A stretch of 36,597 nt of DNA from Sphingomonas sp. Lineage in GTDB: Bacteria; Pseudomonadota; Alphaproteobacteria; Sphingomonadales; Sphingomonadaceae. The DNA is taken from positions 1 through 36,597 of the forward strand of contig NZ_JANINP010000002.1 in the NCBI RefSeq assembly GCF_024508665.1, in the 5' to 3' direction. The translations under genes were made by a program, and so were the position numbers. This document shows positions 7,931-17,725 of this stretch, piece after piece. The notes under the pieces are model-generated. The model searched no databases. It was not told the DNA's origin and saw only the letters and a list, made by a program, of their open reading frames with translations. Positions within the stretch are counted from its first letter, which is position 1. Each line of letters starts with the position of its first letter.

Positions 7931-10246
7931 ATGCCGAGTTTCGCCTCCGCGCTCGAAACCACCCTCCACAAGGCGCTCGAAGCCGCTTCGTCGCGCCGCC
8001 ACGAATATGCGACGCTCGAGCATTTGCTGCTTGCGCTGGTCGATGACGAACATGCCTCCAAGGTGATGGCATCGTGCGGCGTCGATCTCGACGAGCTGAA
8101 GATGACCGTCGCGCAATATCTCGATACCGAGCTCGATGCGCTCAAGGTCGACAAGGCGACCGATCCGTCGCCGACCAGCGGGTTCCAGCGCGTCGTCCAG
8201 CGCGCGATCCTGCACGTCCAGTCGTCGGGCCGCGACGAAGTGACGGGCGCCAACGTGCTGGTCGCCCTGTTCAGCGAGCGCGAATCCTACGCCGTCTATT
8301 TCCTGCAGCAGCAGGACATGAGCCGCCTCGACGCGGTCAGCTTCATCTCGCACGGCGTCGGCAAAGGCGGCGCGCCGGTCGAGGCTTCGACTCCCAAGGG
8401 CGCCGAGGAAGAGAAGTCGACCAAGAGCGAGAAGGGCAAGAACGAAAGCGCGCTCAAGCAATTCACCGTCGACCTCAACGAAAAGGCCAAGAACGGCAAG
8501 GTCGACCCGCTGATCGGCCGCATGGCCGAGGTCGACCGTACGGTTCAGATCCTGTGCCGCCGCTCGAAGAACAATCCGCTCTATGTCGGCGATCCCGGCG
8601 TCGGCAAGACCGCGATCGCGGAAGGGCTGGCGCGGAAGATCGTCGAGGGCGACGTTCCCGACGTGCTCAAGCCCGCCGTGATCTATTCGCTCGATATGGG
8701 CGCCCTGCTCGCCGGCACGCGCTATCGCGGCGATTTCGAGGAGCGGCTGAAGCAGGTCGTGACCGAGCTCGAAAAGATGCCCGATGCGATCCTGTTCATC
8801 GACGAGATCCATACGGTGATAGGCGCGGGCGCGACCAGCGGCGGCGCGATGGACGCGTCCAACCTGCTCAAGCCGGCTTTGTCGGGCGGCACGATCCGCT
8901 GCATCGGCTCGACCACCTACAAGGAGTTCCGCAACCATTTCGAGAAGGACCGCGCCTTGCTGCGGCGGTTCCAGAAGATCGATGTGAACGAGCCGACGAT
9001 CGAGGATACGGTGAAGATCCTGGCCGGCCTGCGCTCGGCGTTCGAGGAGCATCACCAGGTCCGCTACACGCCAGACGCGATCAAGTCGGCGGTCGAGCTC
9101 AGCGCGCGCTACATCAACGACCGCAAACTGCCCGACAAGGCGATCGACGTGATCGATGAGGTCGGCGCGATGCAGATGCTGGTGCCGCCGAGCCGCCGCA
9201 AGAAGACGATCACCACCCGCGAGATCGAGGCGGTGATCGCGACTATGGCGCGCATCCCGCCGAAATCGGTGTCGAAGGACGACACGCAAGCGCTGGCGAC
9301 GCTCGAGACCGACCTGAAGCGGGTAGTGTTCGGGCAGAATGACGCGATCGAGAAGCTCTCTTCGGCGATCAAGCTCAGCCGCGCGGGCTTGCGCGATCCC
9401 GACAAGCCGATCGGCAATTACCTGTTCACCGGCCCGACCGGCGTCGGCAAGACCGAGGTTGCGCGTCAGCTCGCCTCGATCATGGGCATCCCGCTCCAGC
9501 GGTTCGACATGTCCGAATATATGGAGCGCCATTCGGTCAGCCGGCTGATCGGTGCCCCTCCAGGCTATGTCGGCTACGATCAGGGTGGGCTCTTGACCGA
9601 TGCGGTCGACCAACAGCCGCATTCGGTGCTGTTGCTCGACGAGATCGAGAAGGCGCATCCCGATTTGTTCAACATCCTGTTGCAGGTGATGGACAACGGC
9701 AAGCTCACCGATCACCACGGCAAGACGGTCGATTTCAGGAACACCATCCTGATCATGACCACCAATGCCGGCGCGTCCGACATGGCGCGCGAGACGGTGG
9801 GCTTCGGTAACCTGACTCGCGAGGGAGAGGACGAACAGGCCGTGCAGCGGATGTTCACGCCGGAATTCCGCAACCGCCTCGATGCGATCGTGCCGTTCGG
9901 CTATCTGCCGCCGGAAGTCGTGGCCCGCGTCGTCGAGAAGTTCATCCTGCAGCTCGAACTGCAGCTGGCGGACCGCAACGTCCATATCAGCCTGGATGAC
10001 GAATCGAAGCAGTGGCTGACTGCCAAGGGCTATGACAAACTCTACGGTGCCCGTCCGATGGGCCGCCTGATCCAGGAAAAGATCAAGCAGCCGCTGGCCG
10101 AGGAATTGCTGTTCGGCAAGCTGGTCCATGGCGGCGAAGTGGTGGTGAAGATGAAAGACGGCGCGCTGGCCTTCGAGATCACCCCGGCGGCGCCCAAGAA
10201 GCCAGGCAAGAAAGGCGGGAAGACCGCCAAAGCTGAGGCCAAATAG
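7931..10246 (+). CDS. clpA: ATP-dependent Clp protease ATP-binding subunit ClpA
   Basis: A 771-residue Hsp100 unfoldase that feeds proteins to ClpP. The N-domain (about residues 1-145) has the two Clp repeats, including YATLEHLLLAL. D1 has Walker A GDPGVGKT near residue 220 and Walker B ILFIDEIHT. D2 has Walker A GPTGVGKT near 501 and Walker B VLLLDEIEK. The lack of a long coiled-coil middle domain separates it from ClpB. The ClpP-docking loop IGL of E. coli ClpA aligns with VGF in ETVGFGNLT near residue 623. The C-terminus is a Lys/Ala-rich tail. A CAGGAG site precedes ATG 7931. The clpS adaptor gene, often adjacent, is not found here. Confidence 0.97.
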   Translation: MPSFASALETTLHKALEAASSRRHEYATLEHLLLALVDDEHASKVMASCGVDLDELKMTVAQYLDTELDALKVDKATDPSPTSGFQRVVQRAILHVQSSGRDEVTGANVLVALFSERESYAVYFLQQQDMSRLDAVSFISHGVGKGGAPVEASTPKGAEEEKSTKSEKGKNESALKQFTVDLNEKAKNGKVDPLIGRMAEVDRTVQILCRRSKNNPLYVGDPGVGKTAIAEGLARKIVEGDVPDVLKPAVIYSLDMGALLAGTRYRGDFEERLKQVVTELEKMPDAILFIDEIHTVIGAGATSGGAMDASNLLKPALSGGTIRCIGSTTYKEFRNHFEKDRALLRRFQKIDVNEPTIEDTVKILAGLRSAFEEHHQVRYTPDAIKSAVELSARYINDRKLPDKAIDVIDEVGAMQMLVPPSRRKKTITTREIEAVIATMARIPPKSVSKDDTQALATLETDLKRVVFGQNDAIEKLSSAIKLSRAGLRDPDKPIGNYLFTGPTGVGKTEVARQLASIMGIPLQRFDMSEYMERHSVSRLIGAPPGYVGYDQGGLLTDAVDQQPHSVLLLDEIEKAHPDLFNILLQVMDNGKLTDHHGKTVDFRNTILIMTTNAGASDMARETVGFGNLTREGEDEQAVQRMFTPEFRNRLDAIVPFGYLPPEVVARVVEKFILQLELQLADRNVHISLDDESKQWLTAKGYDKLYGARPMGRLIQEKIKQPLAEELLFGKLVHGGEVVVKMKDGALAFEITPAAPKKPGKKGGKTAKAEAK

Positions 10247-10269
10247 GCCGAAACCTCAACTGGAAACAA

Positions 10270-10301
10270 AAGCGGGCCGGGGAGCGATCCCCGGCCCGTT
10301 T
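10270..10301. terminator. Strong bidirectional terminator between clpA and the VIT gene
   Basis: GGGCCGGGGA (10274-10283) pairs perfectly with TCCCCGGCCC (10288-10297) around the tetraloop GCGA. Flanking A and T bases extend the stem and give short U-tracts in both directions. It lies between two convergent genes. Confidence 0.85.
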
Positions 10302-10348
10302 CGAGTTATGACCGGGCGGGTTGTAAGGCTCACCCGGTTCCAGCAGCG

Positions 10349-11050
10349 TCAGACCGCTGTCCCGACGAGCTTGCCGATTCCAGCCGTCAACGCCATCGCC
10401 AGCGCGCCCCAGAATGTCACGCGCACCACCGATCGCAGCGGCGCGGCATCACCGGCCTTGGCTCCCAATGCGCCGAGGATGGCGAGGCAGACGAGCGAGG
10501 TGACCGTGACGAGCGGGATGAGCAAAGCCGTCGAAGCAAGCGCGACGACGACCAGTGGCGCGGCGGCACCGACGCTGAAGGTTGCCGCCGAAGTGAACGC
10601 AGCCTGGAGAGGGCGCGCGGTCGACAGCTCGGAGATGCCGAGTTCGTCGCGAGCGTGAGCGCCGAGCGCGTCCTTCGCCATCAACTGGTCGGCAACCTGA
10701 CCGGCGAGTTCGGGAGTGAGGCCTCGCGCGACATAGATGCCGGCCAACTCCTCCCGCTCGAATTCGGGTTGATCGCGAAGTTCGCCACTTTCCTTGGCGA
10801 GGTTTGCTCTTTCGCTGTCGGCCTGCGAGCTGACCGAGACATATTCCCCGGCAGCCATCGACATCCCGCCGGCAACGAGCGCCGCGATACCGGCGAGCAA
10901 CACTTCCGCCTTTCCGGCCGATGACGCCGCGATGCCGACGATCAGGCTGCCGGTCGAAACGATGCCGTCATTGGCGCCGAGGACCGCGGCACGCAACCAG
11001 CCGATACGCTCGACGGTGTGGCGTTCGACGTGGCGATGCAAGCGAGACAT
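10349..11050 (-). CDS. VIT/CCC1 family iron/manganese transporter
   Basis: A 233-residue membrane protein of the VIT family, which moves Fe2+ or Mn2+ across membranes. It has the typical start RHxERHxxERIGWLRAAVLGANDGIVSTGSLIVG, read here as HVERHTVERIGWLRAAVLGA followed by NDGIVSTGSL. Next come a second membrane helix with GGMSMAAGEYVSVSSQAD, a charged cytoplasmic stretch (about 85-145) rich in Glu, and three C-terminal membrane helices ending in GIGKLVGTAV. The order of two helices, a hydrophilic metal-binding segment and three helices is characteristic. It is separated by 118 bp from the upstream HlyD gene and convergent with clpA, so it is probably its own unit or the last gene of the ABC operon. 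Confidence 0.92.
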   Translation of the reverse strand: MSRLHRHVERHTVERIGWLRAAVLGANDGIVSTGSLIVGIAASSAGKAEVLLAGIAALVAGGMSMAAGEYVSVSSQADSERANLAKESGELRDQPEFEREELAGIYVARGLTPELAGQVADQLMAKDALGAHARDELGISELSTARPLQAAFTSAATFSVGAAAPLVVVALASTALLIPLVTVTSLVCLAILGALGAKAGDAAPLRSVVRVTFWGALAMALTAGIGKLVGTAV

Positions 11051-11168
11051 GACGCTCGCTTCGCATCATTTGATCGGCGACACATTAGGTAGATTACCCT
11101 AGCGCGGGCGTTGGTGCCCGGTAGTGGCGACATAGCGGGGGCCGTAAAGAAGCGGATGCCTTCCTGCC

Positions 11169-12377
11169 CTATTTGCGTACAGCGATCCGGGTGCCGTCCG
11201 TGACCTTGTCGCCGGGGTGAAGGACGACCCGATCGCCGGGGTTGAGCCCGGCAAGTATTTCGGCCCAATCGGCATTCATGTGGCCCACTTTGACGGTCAC
11301 GGCGCCAACTCGCCGATCGGACGAAATCCGAAACACCTGCCATTGGTCGCCCTTGCGAAACAGAGCCCCGACCGGAACGCGCACCCGATCATTTGCCGAC
11401 CAGACGGTGATCCGTACCGTCGCGCGAAACCCGTGACCGAGCCGCGCCCAGACGGATGGAGGATCGAGCAGATCGATGACGACGTTCACCCGCTGCTCCT
11501 CGACGCCCAGAGCCGATACTTTGAGAAAACCATAGGGTTCGACCAGGCGCACCCGACCGACCAGCGGTTTCGCGCCGCCCCAATCCTCGACGGAGACCGC
11601 AGCTCCAGGCTGCACCTGGACCGCATCCGCCGACAAGAGGTCGGTGACGAGTTCGATCTGCGTTGCGTCGCCGACGGCCGCAATCGGCGTTCCGGCGAGC
11701 ACCACGCGGGCACTCTCCTGCGGCACGCTCAGGAGGAACCCGCCGACCGGCGCGCGCACATCGACTATTCCGCGCCCAGCGCCGCCGGCCTGGGGCGGGA
11801 TCAATCCCGCACGTGCCGCGCGCACCGCTTCGTGCGCTGCCTCCGCGGTGCGACGCGCCGAACGCAGTCCTGCATTCGCCCGGTCACGAGCGGCCTCGGC
11901 CTCGTCGAGAGCCGCGCGGGCCACGAACCCTCGTCCGTAGAGCGTAGTCAGGCGCGCAAACTGACGACCGGACAACGTCACCGCCGTTCGCGCCACTTCG
12001 CTCTGGGCATCGGCCGCATCGGCCTGCGCCTCGAGCGTTGCTATATTCCCCTCGATCTGCGCGACCGTCCGAGCGTCCAGCGGTGCCGGCTCGGGCGGCT
12101 TGATGCGCGCGAGCACGGTCACGCCCGCGACGACGCGGGCACCAGGCTTGAGCGGGACCCGCAACAGCTCGCCGCCGACCGGCGCCGAGACTGTATAGAG
12201 GTCGCGCACGCGGGTTTCGGCCAGGTCGTCGACGGTCACCGTCATCGGCCCCCGGGTGACCGATCCCGCCTCGACCTCCACCGGCGGGACGCGCGTGGCG
12301 ACGTAGACGGCGACCGCCAGCGCGACGACGATCAGCGCGAGCAGGATGCGAGGACCGGTGATGCGTTTGGCTGCCAC
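11169..12377 (-). CDS. HlyD-family periplasmic adaptor of an ABC efflux system
   Basis: A 402-residue membrane fusion protein. It has an N-terminal membrane anchor (about residues 9-30), a barrel-sandwich half VSAPVGGELLRVPLKPGARV, and an Ala/Arg/Glu-rich alpha-helical hairpin (about 105-195). The second half of the lipoyl domain is VDVRAPVGGFLLSVPQESARV, followed by beta-barrel and membrane-proximal domains ending GDKVTDGTRIAV. The start is GTG 12377, three bases after the permease stop, and the operon order is ATPase, permease, adaptor. It would link the inner-membrane ABC transporter to an outer-membrane channel, which is not encoded here. The substrate is unknown. Confidence 0.9.
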   Translation of the reverse strand: MAAKRITGPRILLALIVVALAVAVYVATRVPPVEVEAGSVTRGPMTVTVDDLAETRVRDLYTVSAPVGGELLRVPLKPGARVVAGVTVLARIKPPEPAPLDARTVAQIEGNIATLEAQADAADAQSEVARTAVTLSGRQFARLTTLYGRGFVARAALDEAEAARDRANAGLRSARRTAEAAHEAVRAARAGLIPPQAGGAGRGIVDVRAPVGGFLLSVPQESARVVLAGTPIAAVGDATQIELVTDLLSADAVQVQPGAAVSVEDWGGAKPLVGRVRLVEPYGFLKVSALGVEEQRVNVVIDLLDPPSVWARLGHGFRATVRITVWSANDRVRVPVGALFRKGDQWQVFRISSDRRVGAVTVKVGHMNADWAEILAGLNPGDRVVLHPGDKVTDGTRIAVRK

Positions 12378-12380
12378 GGC

Positions 12381-14756
12381 TTATTCTCTCGTCTTGAGGG
12401 CGCGTACCAGGTCGAGCCGGTCGACGCGGCGGCGTATCAGCATTGCGGTTGCCGCGCCGGCGGCGGCCATGACGATCACCCCCTGTCCCAGAACGCGCGG
12501 GTCGATCACCACGGGAATGGTGAACAGGTCGCTGTTGAAACGCCCGGCCAGATATCGCCAGAGTTCCACGCCGCCGACGAGCCCGAGCGGCAGCGAGAGG
12601 AGAAGCAGGATGGCCTGCTCGCCCAACAGGACGAAGGCGACTTCGCGCCGCCGAAAGCCGAGGACGCGCAGCGAGGCGAGATCGCGCGCCTGTTCGGACA
12701 GGCTGATCCGCGCGCTGTTATAGACCACGCCGGCGACGACGAGTCCGGCAAGGCCGCTATAGAATAGCGTCATGGTCAGCAGATTCTCCTCGATCGTCGA
12801 ACGGATCGCGCGCTCTGCAGCGGCGCTCCTGCTGATACCGGCGACCATCGGGCTCTGCTCAAGCCGTTTCTCCGCCGCCGCGCGCCGTGCCGGGTCGACC
12901 TCCAGATAGGCGCCGGACAAGGTGTTTCCCTCTCGCAACAGCCGATTGAGCGCGCCGCGATCGAGCGTCGCGGTTGCTCCGAAAGGGCTGTCCAGTACGC
13001 CGACCACGGGTAGCCGCAGCACTGGCCGCTCCCCCTCGCCCACTTCCGCTTCGACGACATCGCCCCGGCCGACGTCCAACGCCTGGGCCATCCGACCGGA
13101 AATGATCGCGCCGTCTTTCGGCAACGATACGGCGTCGCCTTGCATGTCGACCAGCCGGCTGAGATCGCCGTCGCGCTCGGCGCCGACGAGTCCTTCGCGC
13201 AGCAGGTAATGACCCGCTCGAAAGCGTGCGTCGGTGGCCCGGAACGGCTGCACGGCGATCACGCCCGGAATGCGGGCCAGTTCGTACAGCGCGCGCGCAT
13301 CGCGCGCCTCGGCGAAGGTGACCATCAGGTCCGATCGGTCGGCGGCACCGAAGCCCAGCTCGATCATCCGGTTCATGCTCGCCGGCGCATTCTGGGTGGC
13401 GACATAGAGCGCCAACGCCGAAGCCAGCCCAAGCACGGTCAATGCCGTGCGCAGCGGACGCCGCAGCAGCCCGCGTAGGATTATCCTGCTAGGCTCGTCG
13501 GGACCGAGCCGATTGGTCAGCCGACCCAATATCGCACTCGAAAAATCCGCCGGCTTGGGCGGCTGCATGGCGGCGGCGGGCGTCAATCGCGCCGATCGCC
13601 AGACAGCTGTTGTTGCACCGAGCAGAACCGGAACCAGCGTCGCGGCCGCCGCGAGCAGATAGACGTCGAGGCCGGCACGGAATGCGAGAAACGGGAAGGT
13701 GTAGAAGCGCTGATATACTTGCGACAGCGCGCGCCCGAGCCAGATACCCAGACCGATACCGAGAACGAATCCGCCAAAGGCGAGCAGCAAGGCGAGCGCA
13801 GCATAGTGAAGGAGGATCGCGCGGTTACGGAAGCCGAATGCTTTCATCAGGCCGATTATTTCGCGTTCCGTCTCGACGAGCCGCGCCAATACGATGTTCA
13901 GCAGGAACGCCGCGACTAGAAGGAATACGGGCGGAAGCACCGCCGCCATCGTCCGCAATTGCTCGATCTCGCTCGAGATGAAGCGGTCAGATATCTGCTG
14001 CTTGCGCGAATAGGCCCCAACCCCGCCATAGGGCGCCAGCAGCAGATCGAGCCGGCGAATCACGTCATCGGAATCGGCACCGGGGCTGAGCCGGACGAGC
14101 GCTTCATTGAATGCCTGTTTGCGATCGAGCGCCGCGGCCAGAGGTTCGCGCGCCATCCACAAGATGCCGTAATGACGATTGTCGGGCATGAACTGACCCG
14201 GCGCGAGCGCATAGATATACTCGGGCGAAAGCACCGTTCCCACCAGGCGCAGCTCGACCTGCTTGCCGTACAATACGGCGCGGAAGCGGTCGCCCAGACG
14301 GAGCCCGGCGTCGAGCACGAAGGGCTCGCTCGCGACCACCTCATTCGGGTTCTCGGGCTCTGGGAGGCGACCGCCGCGCAACACCAGGCGATTGAGCGCG
14401 TCGGCCGTCGGGGCGGGAAGCGAATGCACCCGCGCGGACACCGGCTCGCCGATCTGCGGCAGGTCAAGCGTTGCACGCGCGCTGATCCGGCTGTCGGCCG
14501 CCGCCACGCCAGGCAACCGGCGAACCTCCGCGATTACGGGCTCGGGAGCGCGCACGAGTGGGGCAAAGATCTCGGCGAAACGATATTGATCGTAATAGGC
14601 GGCGCGTGTCGCGTCGAGCGAGCGGATCAGCCCCTGCGCCATCACCACGGTCGCGATACCGGCCGCGGTGACCAACGCGATCGCCACCGCTTGCGCGCGT
14701 AGCCGCCACAGGTCGCGGAACAGCTTTACGGTAAGCGTCGAGCGCAGCCGTATCAC
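12381..14756 (-). CDS. ABC transporter permease with two FtsX domains
   Basis: The chosen start is GTG 14756, which overlaps the ATPase stop as GTGA and gives 791 residues starting [17 protein letters not shown]. Longer in-frame versions would run inside the ATPase gene. The protein has an N-terminal membrane helix (about 20-40), a large periplasmic MacB-type domain, three helices (including [19 protein letters not shown]), then the same plan again: a helix [15 protein letters not shown], a second periplasmic domain and three C-terminal helices ending near [15 protein letters not shown]. The two FtsX domains identify a MacB/LolC-like type VII-style permease that would work as a mechanotransmitter. 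The HlyD partner implies export or membrane-lipid handling rather than import. Confidence 0.88.
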   Translation of the reverse strand: MIRLRSTLTVKLFRDLWRLRAQAVAIALVTAAGIATVVMAQGLIRSLDATRAAYYDQYRFAEIFAPLVRAPEPVIAEVRRLPGVAAADSRISARATLDLPQIGEPVSARVHSLPAPTADALNRLVLRGGRLPEPENPNEVVASEPFVLDAGLRLGDRFRAVLYGKQVELRLVGTVLSPEYIYALAPGQFMPDNRHYGILWMAREPLAAALDRKQAFNEALVRLSPGADSDDVIRRLDLLLAPYGGVGAYSRKQQISDRFISSEIEQLRTMAAVLPPVFLLVAAFLLNIVLARLVETEREIIGLMKAFGFRNRAILLHYAALALLLAFGGFVLGIGLGIWLGRALSQVYQRFYTFPFLAFRAGLDVYLLAAAATLVPVLLGATTAVWRSARLTPAAAMQPPKPADFSSAILGRLTNRLGPDEPSRIILRGLLRRPLRTALTVLGLASALALYVATQNAPASMNRMIELGFGAADRSDLMVTFAEARDARALYELARIPGVIAVQPFRATDARFRAGHYLLREGLVGAERDGDLSRLVDMQGDAVSLPKDGAIISGRMAQALDVGRGDVVEAEVGEGERPVLRLPVVGVLDSPFGATATLDRGALNRLLREGNTLSGAYLEVDPARRAAAEKRLEQSPMVAGISRSAAAERAIRSTIEENLLTMTLFYSGLAGLVVAGVVYNSARISLSEQARDLASLRVLGFRRREVAFVLLGEQAILLLLSLPLGLVGGVELWRYLAGRFNSDLFTIPVVIDPRVLGQGVIVMAAAGAATAMLIRRRVDRLDLVRALKTRE

Positions 14757-15508
14757 CAGCTCAACTCCAGCGGGGACTTGCGGGTGCGGTTGTGGCGATG
14801 TCCGGCGATCTGTCCGTCGCCGAACAGCATGACTTCGCCGGCCATGTCGGCGATCACCGCATTGTGCGTGATGATGAAGGTGGTGGTGCCCAATTCCCGG
14901 TTCACCTGGTCGAGCGCGGCAAGCACCCGCGTGCCGGTCTGGCTGTCCAGCGCACCGGTGGGTTCGTCGCAAAGCAATACCCGCGGGCGCTTGGCGATGG
15001 CGCGTGCGATCGCCACACGCTGCTGCTCGCCACCGGAAAGTTGTGCCGGAAAATGATCGAGCCGTTCTTCCAGTCCGACCATCGCTAGCGCCTCCACCGG
15101 GTCCATCGGATCCTCGGAGATCTCGGTGATCAGCGAGACGTTCTCGCGGGCAGTCAATGACGCCACCAGATTGTAGAATTGAAAGACGAAGCCGACGCTG
15201 CGGCGGCGATATTCGGTCAAGGCGTCATCGTCGAACGCGGTGATCTCGTGGTCGAAGAACCAGACCTTGCCGCCACTGGCGTGGTCGAGTCCGCCCAGGA
15301 TGTTCAACAAGGTCGACTTGCCGGAGCCGGAGGGCCCCAACAGGACCAGCATTTCTCCTTCGGCGACGTCGAACGTCGTGCCGCGAAGGGCGTGGACCGC
15401 GTTGCTGCCCGAACCATAGACTTTCGCCAGATTCTCGACGCGGTAGATTATCTGCCGCCCGAGGTGCGGGTCGACCGCGTCCGGCTCGGTCTGCGGTGGC
15501 GCTGCCAC
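14753..15508 (-). CDS. ABC transporter ATP-binding protein (MacB/LolD type)
   Basis: It carries Walker [10 protein letters not shown], the Q-loop FVFQFYNLV, the signature [14 protein letters not shown], Walker [15 protein letters not shown] and the H-loop IITHN. The FYNL and DEPTGALD wording is that of the LolD/MacB branch that pairs with FtsX-type permeases. I place the start at GTG 15508, 251 residues with a GGGGA at suitable distance; the frame is open back to 15592, so a longer N-terminus is possible. It is the first gene of a three-gene operon (ATPase, permease, HlyD adaptor) with overlapping or nearly abutting ends, implying translational coupling. Confidence 0.9.
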   Translation of the reverse strand: MAAPPQTEPDAVDPHLGRQIIYRVENLAKVYGSGSNAVHALRGTTFDVAEGEMLVLLGPSGSGKSTLLNILGGLDHASGGKVWFFDHEITAFDDDALTEYRRRSVGFVFQFYNLVASLTARENVSLITEISEDPMDPVEALAMVGLEERLDHFPAQLSGGEQQRVAIARAIAKRPRVLLCDEPTGALDSQTGTRVLAALDQVNRELGTTTFIITHNAVIADMAGEVMLFGDGQIAGHRHNRTRKSPLELSW

Positions 15509-15745
15509 GATCACGTTCCCCGTGTTGCTCCGAACCGCAGTAAACCGCGCCCGATGGCCTCCAAATCCGTAGCTTCCCCTATTTCGGGGCAAGGCTCTTC
15601 GCGGGTATTTTCATCAGGCCATTACTGAATGTGTCCATTCTCGCCGCCTAAGCGAGTGCGTATGCCGGGCGGGATAAGCGCTTAGCCGATGGCGCAATGC
15701 GATCGAACCGCGAAGGTCGGGACTTCCCAACCTGGAGAAAGAAAC

Positions 15746-15976
15746 ATGGTTTCGAAGCTCATCGGCATAGCCTCTGTGGCGGCGTTATCCGCGATCGCAT
15801 TTGCCGCACTGGCGGCATACCGGCCCGCTGCCTCGCCCCAGCCGCAGGCTGCGGACCGGGCAGCGGACAAGGCACCGCAGTCCGCCAAGGCGGACGCCGC
15901 GCCATGCAGCGCGGCGCGCTGCGAGAAACCCGGCAATCCAGCGAAGGAGGAAGACCATGACCGTGATGACGACTGA
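15746..15976 (+). CDS. Small exported acidic-tailed protein upstream of a b-type cytochrome
   Basis: A 76-residue protein with ATG 15746 and GGAG eight bases upstream. It opens with a hydrophobic segment (VSKLIGIASVAALSAIAFAAL), a signal peptide or single anchor, followed by an Ala/Pro-rich stretch, two cysteines (PCSAARCEK) and a strongly charged C-terminus EEDHDRDDD. I do not recognise the family. There is no CxxCH heme motif. The last 20 bases overlap the start of the cytochrome b561 gene, whose ribosome binding site lies within this coding region, so the two are very probably cotranscribed and may work together. Confidence 0.65.
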   Translation: MVSKLIGIASVAALSAIAFAALAAYRPAASPQPQAADRAADKAPQSAKADAAPCSAARCEKPGNPAKEEDHDRDDD

Positions 15977-16592
15977 CGCTCCGCGACCGCGCCGTTGGGA
16001 TGCCGTCGTTCGAATCACCCATTGGTCGATCGTTGCCGCGGTATTGGTCAACGCCCTATTCACCGAGGAAGGGTCGAATACGCATGTCTGGGTGGGTTAT
16101 GCGCTTGCGGCGATCCTCGCAGCACGACTGATCTGGGGAGTGATCGGCCCTGCCGAAGCGCGCTTCTCGGCGTTTCCGCCAAGTCCGCGCGCGGCCATCG
16201 CGCACATCCGTGAGATCGTGACGGGCGAGAAGCGAGTACATGCCTCGCACAACCCGCTCGGCGCTCTGATGGTCTATGCTATCTGGGCGTGCCTGTTGGT
16301 GATCATCGCGACCGGGATTGCCATGGCCGGCCTACCCGGCGCTCCACGCGAGACGCGATCGACGTCGTCCCCGGCCGCGTCGGCGGCTGGACCGCGCGTC
16401 GAGGCGCGGGAAACCGAAGAACGGGAAGAAGGCGAAGGGGAAGAGGGTGAGGAAGGACCACTGGGCGAGATCCACGAACTCGCCGCCAATTTGCTCTACG
16501 TCCTCATCGCGCTGCATCTCGCAGGCGTGGTGTTCGAAACGCGCCGCAGCGGACGGGAAGTGGTGACGGCCATGCTGCCAAGCCGTCGGTGA
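15957..16592 (+). CDS. Cytochrome b561-family (b/b6 domain) membrane protein
   Basis: A 211-residue inner-membrane protein with about four helices. The start at ATG 15957 is supported by AAGGAGG six bases upstream. Candidate heme-ligand histidines are in RITHWS, NTHVWVGY, and the pair IHE/ALH spaced 14 residues apart in the last helix (EIHELAANLLYVLIALHLAG). NPLGALMVYAIW marks the third helix. Such proteins pass electrons between a quinone or periplasmic donor and another carrier. Unusual is a Pro/Ala and then Glu-rich insertion before the last helix (about residues 135-170, including EREEGEGEEGEEG). The preceding small protein also ends in an acidic tail. The electron partner is not evident. 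Confidence 0.85.
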   Translation: MTVMTTDAPRPRRWDAVVRITHWSIVAAVLVNALFTEEGSNTHVWVGYALAAILAARLIWGVIGPAEARFSAFPPSPRAAIAHIREIVTGEKRVHASHNPLGALMVYAIWACLLVIIATGIAMAGLPGAPRETRSTSSPAASAAGPRVEARETEEREEGEGEEGEEGPLGEIHELAANLLYVLIALHLAGVVFETRRSGREVVTAMLPSRR

Positions 16593-16775
16593 CCGCGCGA
16601 TGTTCCGCGTCATCCCGCTCGAAGGCGGCGGCGCTTCCGTCGGGTCCTTGTGGAGCGGCAGAACGGATTAGCCAGAGTGCGATGACGTGAGTTGCCCCGC
16701 CGCTTCGCGATTGCTCGGGACGCGCCGGGCCAAGCACGGCAGGGCACCTCATGATCGCACAATCCCCTTTTTAGA

Positions 16776-17639
16776 CTAACGCTCGCCTGGACCTTCAGTA
16801 GCATCGCCAGCCAGCAGCTCGACCGTGAAATCGACCAGAGCGCGCAGGCGGGGCAGCCGTCGCAGGTCGCGGTGATACCCCATCCAGACGTCGCGCGACG
16901 GCGGAGCGCCGCCGAGATCCAGCCGCTCGATCTGCGGCTGGTTGTCGCCTAGCGCGGACGGCAACACGGCGATGCCGATCCCCTCGGCACAGGCGCGCGC
17001 CTGCGCCTGGCGGTCGTTGCTCCGAAATGCGACCGGCACGTCAGGCAATTGTTCGCGAAGCCAGATCGCGTCGGGCATGTGGCTGAGCGCGGCGTCCATC
17101 GTGATGAGCCGCGGCTCGGTACCGGCGCCCCGCTTCCGGTAGACGGCATAGCCGATCCGCATCAGTCGCCGCTGAATGACGTCGACTTCCTCGAACCGCG
17201 TAATCCGGAAGGCCAGATCGGTCTCGCGACGTGAGAGCGAATAGAGCCTGCTGTCGGTGACGAGTTCGATCGTCACATCGGGATGCGCCTCCGCAAAGCG
17301 GGAAAACACCGGCGTCAGCACATGGACGCCGAACCAGTCCGAAGAGGTCACCCGCAGCCCGCCCTGCAAGTGCCGGTCGCTGCCCACCAGCGCACGCTCG
17401 AGCGAGAGGAATTCCTCCTCCATCCGCTCGGCGGGCGGAAGCATCGCGCTGCCTTCGTCGGTCAAGACGAAGCCATGCGCGGTGCGCTGGAACAGGACAT
17501 GGCCGGTCGCGGCCTCCAACGCCTTCAGTCGTCGTCCCATGGTGGGCTGGGTCAGCCCGCAAGCCCGGGCCGCGGCGCCGAGCGATCCAGCGCGCGCGAT
17601 CGCCAGGAATATGCGAATATCACCCCAATCGGCATGCAC
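16776..17639 (-). CDS. LysR-family transcriptional regulator
   Basis: A 287-residue regulator if it starts at GTG 17639, which places HADWGDIRIFLAIARAGSLG at the N-terminus, as usual for LysR proteins. Upstream in-frame codons would run through the divergent gene's promoter. The winged helix-turn-helix includes AARACGLTQPTMGRRLKALE and is followed by LTDEG and the linker helix. The C-terminal effector domain begins at GGLRVTSSDWFGVHVLTPVF and is typical of the CrgA/DsdC-like LysR branch. It is divergent from an MDR oxidoreductase gene with an inverted repeat between the two, the classic arrangement in which the regulator controls its neighbour. The inducer is unknown. Confidence 0.9.
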   Translation of the reverse strand: MHADWGDIRIFLAIARAGSLGAAARACGLTQPTMGRRLKALEAATGHVLFQRTAHGFVLTDEGSAMLPPAERMEEEFLSLERALVGSDRHLQGGLRVTSSDWFGVHVLTPVFSRFAEAHPDVTIELVTDSRLYSLSRRETDLAFRITRFEEVDVIQRRLMRIGYAVYRKRGAGTEPRLITMDAALSHMPDAIWLREQLPDVPVAFRSNDRQAQARACAEGIGIAVLPSALGDNQPQIERLDLGGAPPSRDVWMGYHRDLRRLPRLRALVDFTVELLAGDATEGPGER

Positions 17640-17661
17640 AATTGCATGGATATCATGCGAT

Positions 17662-17681
17662 ATCGTTGATCGCAAAACGAT
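17662..17681. promoter_or_regulatory. LysR-type operator candidate
   Basis: ATCGTT-N8-AACGAT is a perfect 6-bp dyad centred between the divergent LysR and oxidoreductase starts. A second dyad, GCATG-N5-CATGC, lies at 17644-17658, touching the LysR start. LysR proteins usually bind such interrupted palindromes in the shared promoter region. Confidence 0.5.
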
Positions 17682-17725
17682 CCTGATCCAACCATCCTGT
17701 GCGCGCCATGATTGGAGATCGCAAA

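Noticed and set aside
7811..10129. A 772-codon open frame on the minus strand opposite clpA.
   Set aside because: It mirrors the codon pattern of clpA in GC-rich DNA, has Arg/His/Leu-rich nonsense composition and no recognisable domain.
11217..12767. A 516-codon plus-strand frame opposite the HlyD and permease genes.
   Set aside because: It spans the junction of two well-supported genes on the other strand and has random composition.
16593..16775. The 183-bp gap between the b561 cytochrome and LysR genes as a home for a small gene or RNA.
   Set aside because: I found no frame with a ribosome binding site, and no strong hairpin.
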